A stretch of 64,000 nt of DNA from Clostridiales bacterium (GTDB lineage Bacteria; Bacillota; Clostridia; Saccharofermentanales; Saccharofermentanaceae). The notes under the pieces were generated by a model that searched no databases, had not been told where the DNA came from, and was given only the letters and a program-made list of their open reading frames with translations. Positions 49,475 through 58,303 of the stretch are shown piece by piece (position 1 is the first letter of the stretch; every line of letters begins with the position of its first letter). The DNA lies in contig JAGCGK010000120.1 of the NCBI GenBank assembly GCA_017649645.1, positions 1 through 64,000 of the forward strand, written 5' to 3'. The translations under genes and the position numbers were made by a program.

Positions 49475-50038
49475 TTATTTGGTGATCACACAATAACCGT
49501 TATATGCGTATCCGTCCTCACCAATAAGACATGTGTCGGTTCTCTTAAAACCGTAACCTAAGAACGCTTTTTCCCGTTCCACTGCATAGATCGGAACCTT
49601 GGATATGATCTCATTACAATCAAACAATTCGAATGCAGGAGGAATTATAAGTGATAAGATCTCTCTAAGAGATGACTCATTCTCATAGTCTGATCCCACA
49701 TCAAGACGGATAACTCCGACTTCTCCGAAATCACCGTTGGAAGGCCTATGGAACATCTCTATCGTTCCAACAGCCTTGGATGATGTCTTATCGATTATCG
49801 TCCAGCGCACAAAAAACTTCTCGTTATATGAATAGAGCCAGAAGTCGATCGCCGAAGCCATTTTCTCCTTTGTCGGATAGTAGAAATTATCACCGTGACA
49901 GTTATCGCTGTTAAAAAACGGAAGTGCATTTTTATCTCCATAGACATATAGAAGATCATCTATATCTTCCTTCTCGACAAAACGCAAAAGCCACTTATCA
50001 TTCTCTAAGATCGGACAATTATCATATACGTTTTCCAT
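49475..50038 (-). CDS. GNAT-family N-acetyltransferase
   Basis: The 187-aa protein fits the RimJ/RimL-like GNAT fold: RFVEKEDIDDLLYVYGD, WTIIDKTSSKAVGTIEMF, GEVGVIRLDVGSDYENES (acetyl-CoA binding region), and AFLGYGFKRTDTC near the end. The substrate is unknown. The ATG at 50038 has GGGAGG 7 nt upstream; codons further upstream lie inside the promoter. Confidence 0.8.
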   Translation of the reverse strand: MENVYDNCPILENDKWLLRFVEKEDIDDLLYVYGDKNALPFFNSDNCHGDNFYYPTKEKMASAIDFWLYSYNEKFFVRWTIIDKTSSKAVGTIEMFHRPSNGDFGEVGVIRLDVGSDYENESSLREILSLIIPPAFELFDCNEIISKVPIYAVEREKAFLGYGFKRTDTCLIGEDGYAYNGYCVITK

Positions 50039-50069
50039 AAAAAATCCTCCCGGGTCTCTCGTTGATCTT

Positions 50070-50098
50070 ATTGTAGACCAACCCCGGGAGGTTGTCAA
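50070..50098 (-). promoter_or_regulatory. Strong promoter of the acetyltransferase gene
   Basis: On the minus strand TTGACA (50093-50098), 17 bp, TACAAT (50070-50075). The spacer contains the palindromic CAACC-CCCGGG-like element, and CCCGGGAGG recurs at the ribosome site, so an operator is possible. Confidence 0.75.
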
Positions 50099-50373
50099 AC
50101 ATTTGTTCTTTTTCTACTGATCAATCTTTCTCAATGAATCAACGAACAACTTAAAATCCATGATGACATTCCTTTCGTTTGAAGTACAAGTTTCTTTGAT
50201 ATCCATAATATAAGACCGCACTTCGTTTTTCTGTGTAAAGAGAATGTAGATAATCCGAGTCATAATATTGACCATATTCAAAACACGGACTCCGTTATAA
50301 AATTATTTTGCCTTGACTTGAAAAGAAATAGGGTTTAAAACATACTTAGTTTTTGAAATGGGAGGTGATCGTC
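50099..50373 (+). promoter_or_regulatory. Upstream region of mgtE leader
   Basis: This ~275-bp stretch is AT-rich. TTGACT at 50314-50319 is a possible -35 for the mgtE leader, with only a weak -10 (TTTAAACAT, 50335-50343). On the minus strand a 15-codon frame (50161 to 50114, MDFKLFVDSLRKIDQ) has an AAAGGA 9 nt upstream but nothing else to support it. I see no other feature. Confidence 0.35.
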
Positions 50374-50457
50374 ATGGATGCTGACAGTTATTACCGAAGT
50401 ACGAACTGCTGCGACCTTGCATCATATGATCTCACCTTCTGTAACGATCGGGCTTGA
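50374..50457 (+). CDS. mgtE leader peptide (27 aa)
   Basis: The 27-codon frame has a near-ideal ribosome site (GGGAGGTGATC) 8 nt before its ATG and encodes MDADSYYRSTNCCDLASY, then DLTFCNDRA. It ends 30 nt before an intrinsic terminator placed in front of mgtE. The acidic start (D-A-D) recalls enterobacterial MgtL (MEPDP), where acidic/proline codons destabilise the ribosome when Mg2+ is low. A segment inside this frame can pair with the terminator's 5' arm, so translation could set the choice of structure. Confidence 0.6.
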   Translation: MDADSYYRSTNCCDLASYDLTFCNDRA

Positions 50458-50486
50458 TCTGATCGGACAGATTTCCTGTCATCCTG

Positions 50487-50515
50487 TGATGCATCGCCGT
50501 ACGCGGTGCTTTTTT
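50487..50515 (+). terminator. mgtE attenuator
   Basis: GCATCGC (50491-50497) pairs with GCGGTGC (50503-50509) and is followed by TTTTTT. TGATGCA (50487-50493) overlaps the 5' arm and is fully complementary to TGCATCA (50418-50424) inside the leader ORF, an alternative anti-terminator. Confidence 0.7.
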
Positions 50516-50540
50516 ATTTTAGAGAAGGAGACAAGAGATC

Positions 50541-51926
50541 ATGGAACCAAATGTACTCAAAGAGCCGAATTTTGTAGAGGAGATCCTCGCCATATTCAGA
50601 AGCGACATTTCGCCTGCTGAATTAAACGAGAAGATCTCGGATTACCACGAAAACGATATAGCAGGCGCACTCGAGCAGATGACTCCGGAGGAGCGTCAGA
50701 AGGTCTACCCTATACTCGGTGCCGAGAAGGTATCAGAGATCTTCACTTATATTGAGGACGTAGACAAATACATCGGCGAACTTAATATCGAGAAGGCCGC
50801 GAAGGTCATCTCCCACATGGACTCAGATGACGCCGTTGACGTTCTCGAGGAAATGGATGATTCGACTTCCGAGAAGATCATGAGCATGCTCGAGGAAGAT
50901 TCCGGAAGAGACGTCCGACTGATCCTGTCATATGATGATGATGAGATCGGCAGTAAGATGACTACCAATCTCATCGTTATCAAGAACGATCTGAACATAA
51001 GATCCGCCATGAGAGAACTCGTTAAGCAGGCGGGCGACAATGACAACATCTATACGATCTATGTCGTGGACGAAGAAGAAAAATTCTACGGAGCTATCGA
51101 TCTTAAAGACCTTATCGTAGCAAGATCCGAGACGCCTCTCGAAGACCTGATCGTTACATCTTACCCGTATGTCGGCGATCACGAACACATAAGCGACTGT
51201 ATCGAGAGGATCAAGGAATACGCCGAGGATTCCATTCCGGTTTTGTCGGATGACAAGAAGATAGTCGGTATCATCACATCTCAGGATATTGTAGAAGTTG
51301 TCGATGATGAGCTCGGTGATGACTACGCTAAGCTCGCAGGTCTTACCGCAGAGGAGGATCTGAACGAGAAGACGAACGAGAGCATGAAGAAAAGACTTCC
51401 ATGGCTCATCATCCTTTTGATGCTGGGAATCGTTGTGTCCACAGTCGTGGGTGTTTTCGAGAAGGTCGTAGCAGCGATACCTATCGTAATATGCTTCCAG
51501 TCACTGATACTCGATATGGCAGGTAATGCGGGAACGCAGTCGCTCGCTGTTACCATCAGAGTACTGATGGACGAGACGCTTACCGCCAGACAAAAGATCG
51601 GCCTCGCATTCAAAGAGATGCGCGTGGGTCTTTGTAACGGATTGTTCCTGGGAAGCGCGGCACTTCTGGTCATCGGCGCGTACTTAAAGTTCATCAAGAG
51701 TGATACGCTTTCACACTCGCTTCTGATCGCAGTGTGTGTCGGAGGCGCACTGGTCCTCTCGATGATCATATCAAGCCTTCTCGGAACTTTGATCCCGATG
51801 TTCTTCCACAAGATCAAGATCGATCCGGCCGTAGCATCAGGTCCGCTGATCACGACAGTAAACGATCTTGTAGCAGTCGTTGCATATTATGGTCTTGTGT
51901 GGCTGATAATCCTGCCTTTAATGTAA
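50541..51926 (+). CDS. mgtE: MgtE-family magnesium transporter
   Basis: The 461-aa protein has the MgtE N domain (about 10-130; superhelical, HMDSDDAVDVLEEMDDS), two CBS domains (about 135-260; FYGAIDLKDLIVA and VGIITSQDIVEVVDDE), a connecting helix (TNESMKKRLPWLI) and five membrane helices with the pore motif GNAGTQSLAVTIR. It imports Mg2+, gated by Mg2+ bound between the N and CBS domains. AAGGAG precedes the ATG. Expression appears to be controlled by the upstream leader peptide and attenuator; I see no M-box riboswitch. Confidence 0.95.
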   Translation: MEPNVLKEPNFVEEILAIFRSDISPAELNEKISDYHENDIAGALEQMTPEERQKVYPILGAEKVSEIFTYIEDVDKYIGELNIEKAAKVISHMDSDDAVDVLEEMDDSTSEKIMSMLEEDSGRDVRLILSYDDDEIGSKMTTNLIVIKNDLNIRSAMRELVKQAGDNDNIYTIYVVDEEEKFYGAIDLKDLIVARSETPLEDLIVTSYPYVGDHEHISDCIERIKEYAEDSIPVLSDDKKIVGIITSQDIVEVVDDELGDDYAKLAGLTAEEDLNEKTNESMKKRLPWLIILLMLGIVVSTVVGVFEKVVAAIPIVICFQSLILDMAGNAGTQSLAVTIRVLMDETLTARQKIGLAFKEMRVGLCNGLFLGSAALLVIGAYLKFIKSDTLSHSLLIAVCVGGALVLSMIISSLLGTLIPMFFHKIKIDPAVASGPLITTVNDLVAVVAYYGLVWLIILPLM

Positions 51927-51934
51927 CAGATCCC

Positions 51935-53086
51935 TTACTTGGAAGCAGTCTTTTTAGGAGAAGGTTTGATAAGCTTTGCAACCTTCTTATCAAGAAGGCT
52001 TATCGCGTATGCGATCGGGATCGAACATGCAAATACCACGAATACATAGAACGGAACGTACTTGATGTAGTGAAGCGGCTTAACGCCTTCGTGGATCATG
52101 TAGTAGCTGAACAGGTGGCAGAAGATACCGTGAACGAGATAAAGTTCGAGGGTAAATTTGCCGAAGAAACGAAGCACTGCATTTCCAACTTTTAGCTTCA
52201 TTCCGAGCAGATAGAAAAGCGACATGAATGCGAGTGTATAAAGGATCTGGAAGACGCAGCTTACGAGATCACAGTAACGCGCATCCATACCCATGTACAT
52301 TTTCTTATTAGCCTGAAGCCACATACCGCCTGCGTTATCGCCTAAGAACCACAATACCACGCACAGCAATATGGTTCCGATAAGTCTTAATACATATAGC
52401 TTTTTGCAGCTCTCGAAAAATCTCTTCTCATACTTTGAAACGAGGATACCTGCGATAAACATATGGACAGTATTGAACCACCATGTACCGTATCCGAGGA
52501 ACAGGCAGAATGCGATGTATCCGAGTGTTCCCAAAGTAACGACCAAAATGCCGATCCAGTCCTTCTTGAAAAGACCGAAACCGATGTAGAAAAGAAGGTA
52601 CATCAAAAGCATGCAAGGGATGTACCAGATATAAGGATGCCAGGTGCTATGGGAATTAACCTGGAACGGATTATCGATCACAAACGGAACCTTTCTTATG
52701 TACATCATAAGAACATAAACAAGGAACGTAAGAGCTGTCGGGATCAAGATCGGGATCATTCTCGCAGGAATGAATCGCTTAAAAAAATCAGGCTTACTCT
52801 TCGCACTCTTATAAAGTCCGAAGCCCGAGAAAAAGAAGAACATTCCGACCATCGGGTATCCTGCCGTTACGAAGATATCAAGACCGTGTCTTATGAAGTA
52901 CGGATTGACCCATGAAGCGCATGTCATATGCGAGCAGTGATGAAGCACGATAATGACAGCACAAAAACCAAGGAAGCACTTCGTGTGATCAAAAGACATA
53001 ACATCTTCGTTCCACGTCTTCCTCTTATAACTTACCTTGATTCCGAAAAAGAGCATTAACGCCAACAGGATATAGATCAGATACAT
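51935..53086 (-). CDS. Acyltransferase 3 family membrane protein
   Basis: The 383-aa protein has about ten membrane helices and the family features FDHTKCFLGFCAVIIVLHHCSHM (catalytic His region) and FFFFSGFGLYKS. Members acylate sugars of the envelope, peptidoglycan or exported glycans. It has a Lys/Pro-rich C-terminus. It is single, convergent with mgtE (8 bp apart). Substrate unknown. Confidence 0.88.
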   Translation of the reverse strand: MYLIYILLALMLFFGIKVSYKRKTWNEDVMSFDHTKCFLGFCAVIIVLHHCSHMTCASWVNPYFIRHGLDIFVTAGYPMVGMFFFFSGFGLYKSAKSKPDFFKRFIPARMIPILIPTALTFLVYVLMMYIRKVPFVIDNPFQVNSHSTWHPYIWYIPCMLLMYLLFYIGFGLFKKDWIGILVVTLGTLGYIAFCLFLGYGTWWFNTVHMFIAGILVSKYEKRFFESCKKLYVLRLIGTILLCVVLWFLGDNAGGMWLQANKKMYMGMDARYCDLVSCVFQILYTLAFMSLFYLLGMKLKVGNAVLRFFGKFTLELYLVHGIFCHLFSYYMIHEGVKPLHYIKYVPFYVFVVFACSIPIAYAISLLDKKVAKLIKPSPKKTASK

Positions 53087-53186
53087 AACAATTGTCCCCC
53101 ACTTGTAGTTACAGTATTACTCTACCAAAATTTTCGAGCAGAAGAACGGTACATACTTTTGATATTATCCTGTCAAACTATATGAA

Positions 53187-53870
53187 TTAGCCCATTCCGT
53201 TAACGTTACGGATATAATCCTCTGCAGAGATCATAGGTCTTTCGAGTTCAGCGATAGTCTCGGGAGACAAAGTCATGTTTGCTTCGTACTCTTCTCCTGC
53301 TTTCTCAAATCTCGCGAGAAGCGGATCTGCTACAACAGCTGCTGCAGGGATATTGAGCATAGGTGTCTCAGGAACGCATACCATACTAAGATTACCGAAG
53401 CAGTTTCTGCTCGAGATCTTCATCGCATCGAAGTTACCTTCCCAATCCGGGAATCCGCATCCGCAGATGACAAGAGTATGTATTTTCGAAAAGTCTACGA
53501 GCGCAACGTGACTTACGGTTCCGTCAGCGTGCTTTTCCATATCCATCTTAACAAGAGGGATCGTACGGTCTAAAAGAGCCTTAAGGTGTGACGGCATTCC
53601 GTAACAGTACAAAGGATAACTCCAGATGATAAGATCTGATTCACGGTAAAGATCGAGGATCTCATTCTGATCATCGTTTATCACACAGTGACCATCAAGT
53701 TTCTGCCAGCAGCCAAAGCATCCGCGGCAAGGAGAGATTTTCTTATCAATGACATTGATGATATTGATCTCATGCTCACTGTTGCGGTTTAATCCCTTAA
53801 GAAACGCGTCAGTCAATCTGAAAGTATCACTCTTCTTTTTGGGACTTCCGTTCAATACTAAAACTTTCAT
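53187..53870 (-). CDS. Flavodoxin-fold NAD(P)H-dependent oxidoreductase
   Basis: The 227-aa protein has the flavodoxin-like FMN phosphate loop LNGSPKKKSDTFRL and the CRGCFGCWQ cysteine cluster seen in the NADPH-dependent FMN reductase/iron-sulfur flavoprotein group, followed by IWSYPLYCYGMPSHLKALLDR. It probably reduces quinones, flavins or metals. AGGAGG precedes the ATG. It is monocistronic. Confidence 0.88.
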   Translation of the reverse strand: MKVLVLNGSPKKKSDTFRLTDAFLKGLNRNSEHEINIINVIDKKISPCRGCFGCWQKLDGHCVINDDQNEILDLYRESDLIIWSYPLYCYGMPSHLKALLDRTIPLVKMDMEKHADGTVSHVALVDFSKIHTLVICGCGFPDWEGNFDAMKISSRNCFGNLSMVCVPETPMLNIPAAAVVADPLLARFEKAGEEYEANMTLSPETIAELERPMISAEDYIRNVNGMG

Positions 53871-53968
53871 TATGCTTTCCTCCTGATGGTCTTTATTGTC
53901 ACTTATAGATCGATTATAACCTTAGGGAACAGCACTTTTCCACGAAAAGTTTTTTGATTTTTTCTTGT

Positions 53969-54003
53969 CAAAAAAATGAGGATCAAGATCTCTGATCCTC
54001 ATT
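53969..54003 (-). terminator. Terminator overlapping the AAA gene stop
   Basis: On the minus strand AATGAGGATC pairs with GATCCTCATT, followed by TTTTT. The stem begins in the last codons of the AAA gene and includes its TGA stop. Confidence 0.85.
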
Positions 54004-54813
54004 AAATTCATTATCATGTTTCTTGAAAAAATCGTAGAAATATCTCACGTTCTCGAGTTCAGTCCACGATGCTTCCCTGTAGTCTCTCGAATCAAGATCA
54101 TAGATCTTCGAATTAAGAGTTCCAAGCATAAAAGGTGAATGCGTTGCGATGATAAACTGACACCTCAAAAGTCTCGTCATCTCGTTAATCTTCTCCGCCA
54201 GATAGACCTGATTTGAAGGAGACAAAGATACTTCCGGCTCATCAAGAAGATAAAGACTATTAGGTCTTATAAGTTCATCAAAAAGTTGAAGTGCCGTCTC
54301 ACCATTGGAGTATTTTTCCTGAGAGAATTCTATCCTCTCCCTGGCAACTTTTCCCGCATATGACTCCATGAATTTCTCAGCACCTTCTTCGTCCTTACCG
54401 TCAAGTCTCATATCGAAGATCATGCTCTCACTAAGGACCTGCCTCTGCTCGATCTTCTTGATCTCATAGAGGATATCTTCACTTTTAATGTATCTGCTGT
54501 CACCAGGAACACTTCTTAGGGTCCTTCCGAATTCGTCTTCGCCCAATCCGTATGAACATTCGCTTAAATATCGTCCGCAGTAATCTACGTTTCCGAACGT
54601 GTTAGGAGTAGCATATTCCCTGCCCTCGATCAGAAGTTTACTCGCGATCTGATTCAGAAGAGTCGATTTACCTGATCCGTTGTTGCCGTAAAAAACAGTT
54701 ATCTGATCAAGATATAATACGATCCCTTCCTTTCCCCGAAAAACATTGTACGGATATATATTCGGGCAGGATACTTTCTTAGGGCTCAGCTTAAAACTAC
54801 TTAGATAGATCAT
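53983..54813 (-). CDS. AAA-type ATPase (OLD/RecF-like, ABC-type fold)
   Basis: The 276-aa protein has Walker A FYGNNGSGKSTLL, a helical insert, and YLLDEPEVSLSPSNQ plus a switch histidine in IIATHSPFML, the arrangement of stand-alone AAA_21 ATPases. No partner nuclease or toxin gene is adjacent, so I do not call it a defence protein. Its start lies 17 bp inside the upstream acetyltransferase gene. Function unknown. Confidence 0.85.
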   Translation of the reverse strand: MIYLSSFKLSPKKVSCPNIYPYNVFRGKEGIVLYLDQITVFYGNNGSGKSTLLNQIASKLLIEGREYATPNTFGNVDYCGRYLSECSYGLGEDEFGRTLRSVPGDSRYIKSEDILYEIKKIEQRQVLSESMIFDMRLDGKDEEGAEKFMESYAGKVARERIEFSQEKYSNGETALQLFDELIRPNSLYLLDEPEVSLSPSNQVYLAEKINEMTRLLRCQFIIATHSPFMLGTLNSKIYDLDSRDYREASWTELENVRYFYDFFKKHDNEFNEDQRS

Positions 54814-55366
54814 CGTGAATATATTCTTCTCTCAATAATGAATACCAGCTGGCATCGCAGATGCCGGTGTTGTTTCTATCTGACTTACGAAGGGTACCGT
54901 CAAACTTAAGACCGCACTTCTTCATTACCATTCCCGAATGAGGATTCATAGGATCATGGTAACTGCAGATCCTGTTCGCCTCAACTTCTTCGAAAAAGAA
55001 CTTTACAAGAGCAGCCATCGCTTCCGACATAATGCCCTGATGCCACCACTTTCGTCCTAAGCAGTAGCCGATCATTATAGACTCGGTGTCCTCATTTACC
55101 TGACCGTGTATAGTACCGACCGGTTCATCACCGTTGCTCTTTAAGATGATCTTCCAATGGTAATAATCATTCTTCTCATAAAGAGGGACCCAGGTCGAAA
55201 GAACATATCGAGTTACATCTATATTTGCATGAGTCGGCCAGGTAAGAAACTTTGTAACCTCAGGATCACTCGCCCAATTGTTGAACATAGCTTCAGCGTC
55301 AGTTTCAACAAATCTTCTGAGGATGAGCCTGTCTGTCTCTAGTTGTATCGTTCCGCAATGTTTCAT
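54797..55366 (-). CDS. RimJ/RimL-family N-acetyltransferase
   Basis: The 189-aa GNAT protein shows TDRLILRRFVETDAEAMFNNWASDPEV, ILKSNGDEPVGTIHG, IGYCLGRKWWHQGIMSEA (acetyl-CoA P-loop) and NPHSGMVMKKCGLKFDG. This is the classic set for ribosomal-protein or small-amine acetyltransferases. It overlaps the AAA ATPase gene by 17 bp. Confidence 0.9.
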   Translation of the reverse strand: MKHCGTIQLETDRLILRRFVETDAEAMFNNWASDPEVTKFLTWPTHANIDVTRYVLSTWVPLYEKNDYYHWKIILKSNGDEPVGTIHGQVNEDTESIMIGYCLGRKWWHQGIMSEAMAALVKFFFEEVEANRICSYHDPMNPHSGMVMKKCGLKFDGTLRKSDRNNTGICDASWYSLLREEYIHDDLSK

Positions 55367-55429
55367 ATAAGCTCCTCACTTAATTATTTGTCTAAGATTA
55401 TAACAGAATAACAAAATTCTGATCGATCC

Positions 55430-55462
55430 AAAAAGGGGGCGCCTCACAGATGAGACACCCCC
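55430..55462 (-). terminator. Terminator of the LRR protein gene
   Basis: On the minus strand GGGGGTGTCTCA pairs with TGAGGCGCCCCC, with two G-U pairs that would be mismatches on the other strand, then TTTTT. Confidence 0.85.
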
Positions 55463-55498
55463 GACCGTTTATGAGTTGAATTTCAAAAAATGTTCTGA

Positions 55499-56140
55499 TT
55501 ATTTCTTAACGATCTTGACAGAACTGTCCACAATACAAGATGTCAATTTAGCATTCTTGTTAACAGTAACACTGGTAACACCGGTACTTGTAACTAACAG
55601 ATCACGGAGATATGTGCTGGAAGAAGTATCGATATTTCCTCTGAGTTTTTTGTCATTGACCAACCAAAGTCTTGATACATAATCACAATCTTCAAGATTT
55701 ATCTTCTTGATATTATCGCAAAAATCGATTTCAAGATTTGTTGTGTATATACCCGGAGTCAATTCTTCAATGCCCTTGACGTTGATCAGGTATAACTTTA
55801 TGAGATTGAAGTCGCTAAACAGGTCAAGTTTCTTATCATCAAGTACAGTATCGCTGATAACAATTTCCTTTAAGAAAGAAAGATACTTGATTCCCTGAAG
55901 GCTCTCAACATTATCTTTGCCATCGATAGCCATATAAAGCGCCCCATATACCTCGTTGACACTCAATGTTCCGTTGTGATCCGTGTCGTAATTCTTGGAT
56001 ACATAAGCTCTGAATCCCGGATCCGGGAAATGAGCCGCATCCACCTTAACACTCTTAGGTGCAGCCATAATGCTCGAACCGAGTCCCATGACAATTGTTG
56101 CAGTCACTACCAGTGACGTGATCTTTTGTAGTAATTTCAT
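55499..56140 (-). CDS. Secreted leucine-rich-repeat-like protein with EF-hand-like loop
   Basis: The 213-aa protein has a signal peptide (MKLLQKITSLVVTATIVMGL...MAA), then FPDPGFRAYVSKNYDTDHNG with the EF-hand/dockerin-like calcium loop DTDHNGTLSVNE, and about five LRR-like strands (ESLQGIKYLSFLKEIVISD, FNLIKLYLINVKGIEELT, TNLEIDFCDNIKKINLED). It ends without an anchor. It is similar in layout to secreted LRR proteins of gut Firmicutes. The ATG at 56140 has GGAGG upstream. Confidence 0.75.
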   Translation of the reverse strand: MKLLQKITSLVVTATIVMGLGSSIMAAPKSVKVDAAHFPDPGFRAYVSKNYDTDHNGTLSVNEVYGALYMAIDGKDNVESLQGIKYLSFLKEIVISDTVLDDKKLDLFSDFNLIKLYLINVKGIEELTPGIYTTNLEIDFCDNIKKINLEDCDYVSRLWLVNDKKLRGNIDTSSSTYLRDLLVTSTGVTSVTVNKNAKLTSCIVDSSVKIVKK

Positions 56141-56329
56141 ATAATCCTCCAATTCTCGCGCATAGCGCTTTTTTTGCGCAGCAATGACGCTGCCATACTA
56201 CAAATTTGGAAAACAAAATGAATGGGAGGACAAAATCTTCCTCTCATTTCTCATATCTTCCGCCAATCAATTTATCACACATCATTGATAAATTCCACAT
56301 TAATTTGAGAAATAGTTGTTTTTCGACAA

Positions 56330-56362
56330 TAAAAAACTGCCTTAGTCATTCCTAAAGCAGTC
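56330..56362 (-). terminator. Terminator of the ATP-grasp/DUF2156 operon
   Basis: On the minus strand ACTGCTTTAG pairs with CTAAGGCAGT (one G-U), followed by TTTTTTATT. Confidence 0.88.
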
Positions 56363-56369
56363 TTGTCAT

Positions 56370-57275
56370 TTATTCAACATCAAGTCTCCACTTGTTGATC
56401 TTCGCGATCGGGAAGTACGACTCCTTGGCCTTTCGAAGTCCCGGTATGCCGAGATCTTCCTCTCGGTTAACGTATCTTATATTCGGAAACTCATTTTCCA
56501 AGACCAACTTGTTGATCGCGGTATAAAGTCCGTCGTAGCTTATGTCAGCCTTCTCAAAGTGAATGAATCCGACTTCTTCTCTTCCGATGCTTCCTATCGA
56601 AAACGCGACGATCTTTCCGTCGATCCTTATGGCGCCGCCCCTGGCATCCAGGTCCTTCCAGTTATCGAATATCCTTTTGATCATGTAGTAATCACTCTCG
56701 GAAGAATCCCCGATGTCGATCCCCTTTTCCGAAGCCCAGAGCCTCACTAGTTTCAAACACTCGTCAAAGATCTCAGGCGACAACGACTCGTAGATATAGT
56801 CAGGATACAGACGCTGGAACTTGCTCCAGTGATTTCTCTTCTTGGAATACTTTTTCCCCGCGAGCGTACGAAGCGCCTCCGCATCATAGAAATAGTCCGA
56901 AGAGTCCTCATCAAAATCTATCTTCATCGGTATCCCTGTCTTCTCGAAAACGCTCTTCTTCTCTTCATCGACCGCTCTTATCTTAAACTTCCATCCCTTT
57001 GCATCAAAGATCGGTCTTACCGCATCTATGATCTTTTCCATCTTCTCGGGCGTAAGTTTGCCCAAAGGCATGAGCATAAAAGGAGAAGTATATCCGCCTC
57101 CGTCAGATATCTGAACAAGACAATCTTCCGCGATGGCCCATTGGATCTTAAAGACATTATCCCACGCAAACCTGCAGTGAAAAGTAAGGTCCGTCATATT
57201 CGTCTCGACCATCGAATAGTATTTGTTATAGATCGCCATATCCTTGGGTCTTAACGGATACCAGGTAAGGTTCAT
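56370..57275 (-). CDS. DUF2156 (GNAT-like, aminoacyl-transferase fold) protein
   Basis: The 301-aa protein matches the soluble DUF2156 family: YPLRPKDMAIYNKYYS, TDLTFHCRFAWDNVFKIQWA, KKYSKKRNHWSKFQRLYPDY, and GFIHFEKADISYDGLYTAINKL. The family is related to the MprF/FemX transferase domain that moves aminoacyl groups from tRNA. It overlaps the ATP-grasp gene by 4 bp, so the two are co-translated and may act on the same small molecule or cell-wall precursor. No membrane segment. Confidence 0.85.
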   Translation of the reverse strand: MNLTWYPLRPKDMAIYNKYYSMVETNMTDLTFHCRFAWDNVFKIQWAIAEDCLVQISDGGGYTSPFMLMPLGKLTPEKMEKIIDAVRPIFDAKGWKFKIRAVDEEKKSVFEKTGIPMKIDFDEDSSDYFYDAEALRTLAGKKYSKKRNHWSKFQRLYPDYIYESLSPEIFDECLKLVRLWASEKGIDIGDSSESDYYMIKRIFDNWKDLDARGGAIRIDGKIVAFSIGSIGREEVGFIHFEKADISYDGLYTAINKLVLENEFPNIRYVNREEDLGIPGLRKAKESYFPIAKINKWRLDVE

Positions 57276-58303
57276 CGGTTTTCTCCTTCCCTGTTTAAAG
57301 TGACAATATCATAGTAAAGTGAAGTCTTTATTCCGGAAGGCGTAAGTCTGAAGTTCCTGTCATCGTCCTCATTAGTCAAGATCGACAGAAGTCTTGTAAC
57401 GAGGTTATTGCCTCCGACAGCTGACACATAGATACTTCCCATCGCTCTCGGATTTATCTCCAGAAGTTTGAGATTGCCATTCTCATCTTCTTTGAAGCTG
57501 ATGCATGACAGATAATTAAGACCCAAAACGTCAACTATCTTCTCGCATGCCTCAAGAACTCTTCTATCATCTGATGTCTCAGTGCAAGAGGATAGTCCTC
57601 CGAACATATCAAGATTTTTACGTATGGTAGCGGATATGATCTTACCGTCAAAGACGAGCAAATCAGCATCCCATTCTTGTCCCGGAAGATATGGCATGAT
57701 GAGCCTCGGCTCACTAAATTCGGAATCATCGTTATCTCTAAGAAGTGACGGACACATGAGACCTTGGGTCTCACCTTTGAGGAGTGCCTTTTTAAACTCA
57801 TCGTCTGTAACGACCTTCGCGAATCCTTCCTTGTTCTCGCCAATGACAGGCTTAACGACACACGGCACTTTGATCTTTTCTTTGAGTTCACCGATCGTCT
57901 TTGCCACGTCATGAACTGTTATATATTCCGAAGTAGATGTAACAGCTTTGAGAGTCTTAAAGAGTTCAGCTTTGTTATTGGCGCTTGTAATTGCCTCATA
58001 TGAGGATGTTATGACGACCGCACCTGTTTTGTCTTTGATCTCCTGAGCTTTCGAAGCCAGTAGTGACAGGCTCTTGGTTACGACCGGGAAGATGAAGTCG
58101 ACGCGTTCTTTTTCGATGACATCAATAAGAAAGGAAATGTATTCCGGGCTGTTCCAGGAAGGTGCGATATAGAACTTATCAAGCATTGCCGTATGCGCCG
58201 CATTCTCGCTAAAGCAGAAACCTACTATCCTTACGTCTGTCCTCTCCCTGAGGGCCTTGATCATACCCGTAAATTCACCGTCTGTCAGAAGAACTGTGAT
58301 CAT
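57272..58303 (-). CDS. ATP-grasp ligase
   Basis: The 343-aa protein has an N-terminal pre-ATP-grasp domain (ITVLLTDGEFTGMIKALRER), then ATP-grasp elements: VPCVVKPVIGENKEGFAKV, LIMPYLPGQEWDADLLVFDG and LLEINPRAMGS (metal-binding). The fold resembles PylC/carbamoyl-phosphate-synthase-like ligases that join a carboxylate to an amine. The ATG at 58303 has AAGGAG 7 nt upstream; an earlier in-frame codon at 58327 does not. Coupled to DUF2156. Confidence 0.87.
   Translation of the reverse strand: MITVLLTDGEFTGMIKALRERTDVRIVGFCFSENAAHTAMLDKFYIAPSWNSPEYISFLIDVIEKERVDFIFPVVTKSLSLLASKAQEIKDKTGAVVITSSYEAITSANNKAELFKTLKAVTSTSEYITVHDVAKTIGELKEKIKVPCVVKPVIGENKEGFAKVVTDDEFKKALLKGETQGLMCPSLLRDNDDSEFSEPRLIMPYLPGQEWDADLLVFDGKIISATIRKNLDMFGGLSSCTETSDDRRVLEACEKIVDVLGLNYLSCISFKEDENGNLKLLEINPRAMGSIYVSAVGGNNLVTRLLSILTNEDDDRNFRLTPSGIKTSLYYDIVTLNREGENR

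Noticed and set aside
50114..50161. Minus-strand 15-codon frame with a weak AAAGGA site
   Set aside because: Too short and unsupported by promoter, terminator or conservation evidence; left as a note in the intergenic entry.
53983..55366. AAA ATPase and adjacent acetyltransferase as a defence or toxin-antitoxin system
   Set aside because: No nuclease or effector domain is adjacent, and the GNAT resembles an ordinary RimJ/RimL enzyme without toxin features.
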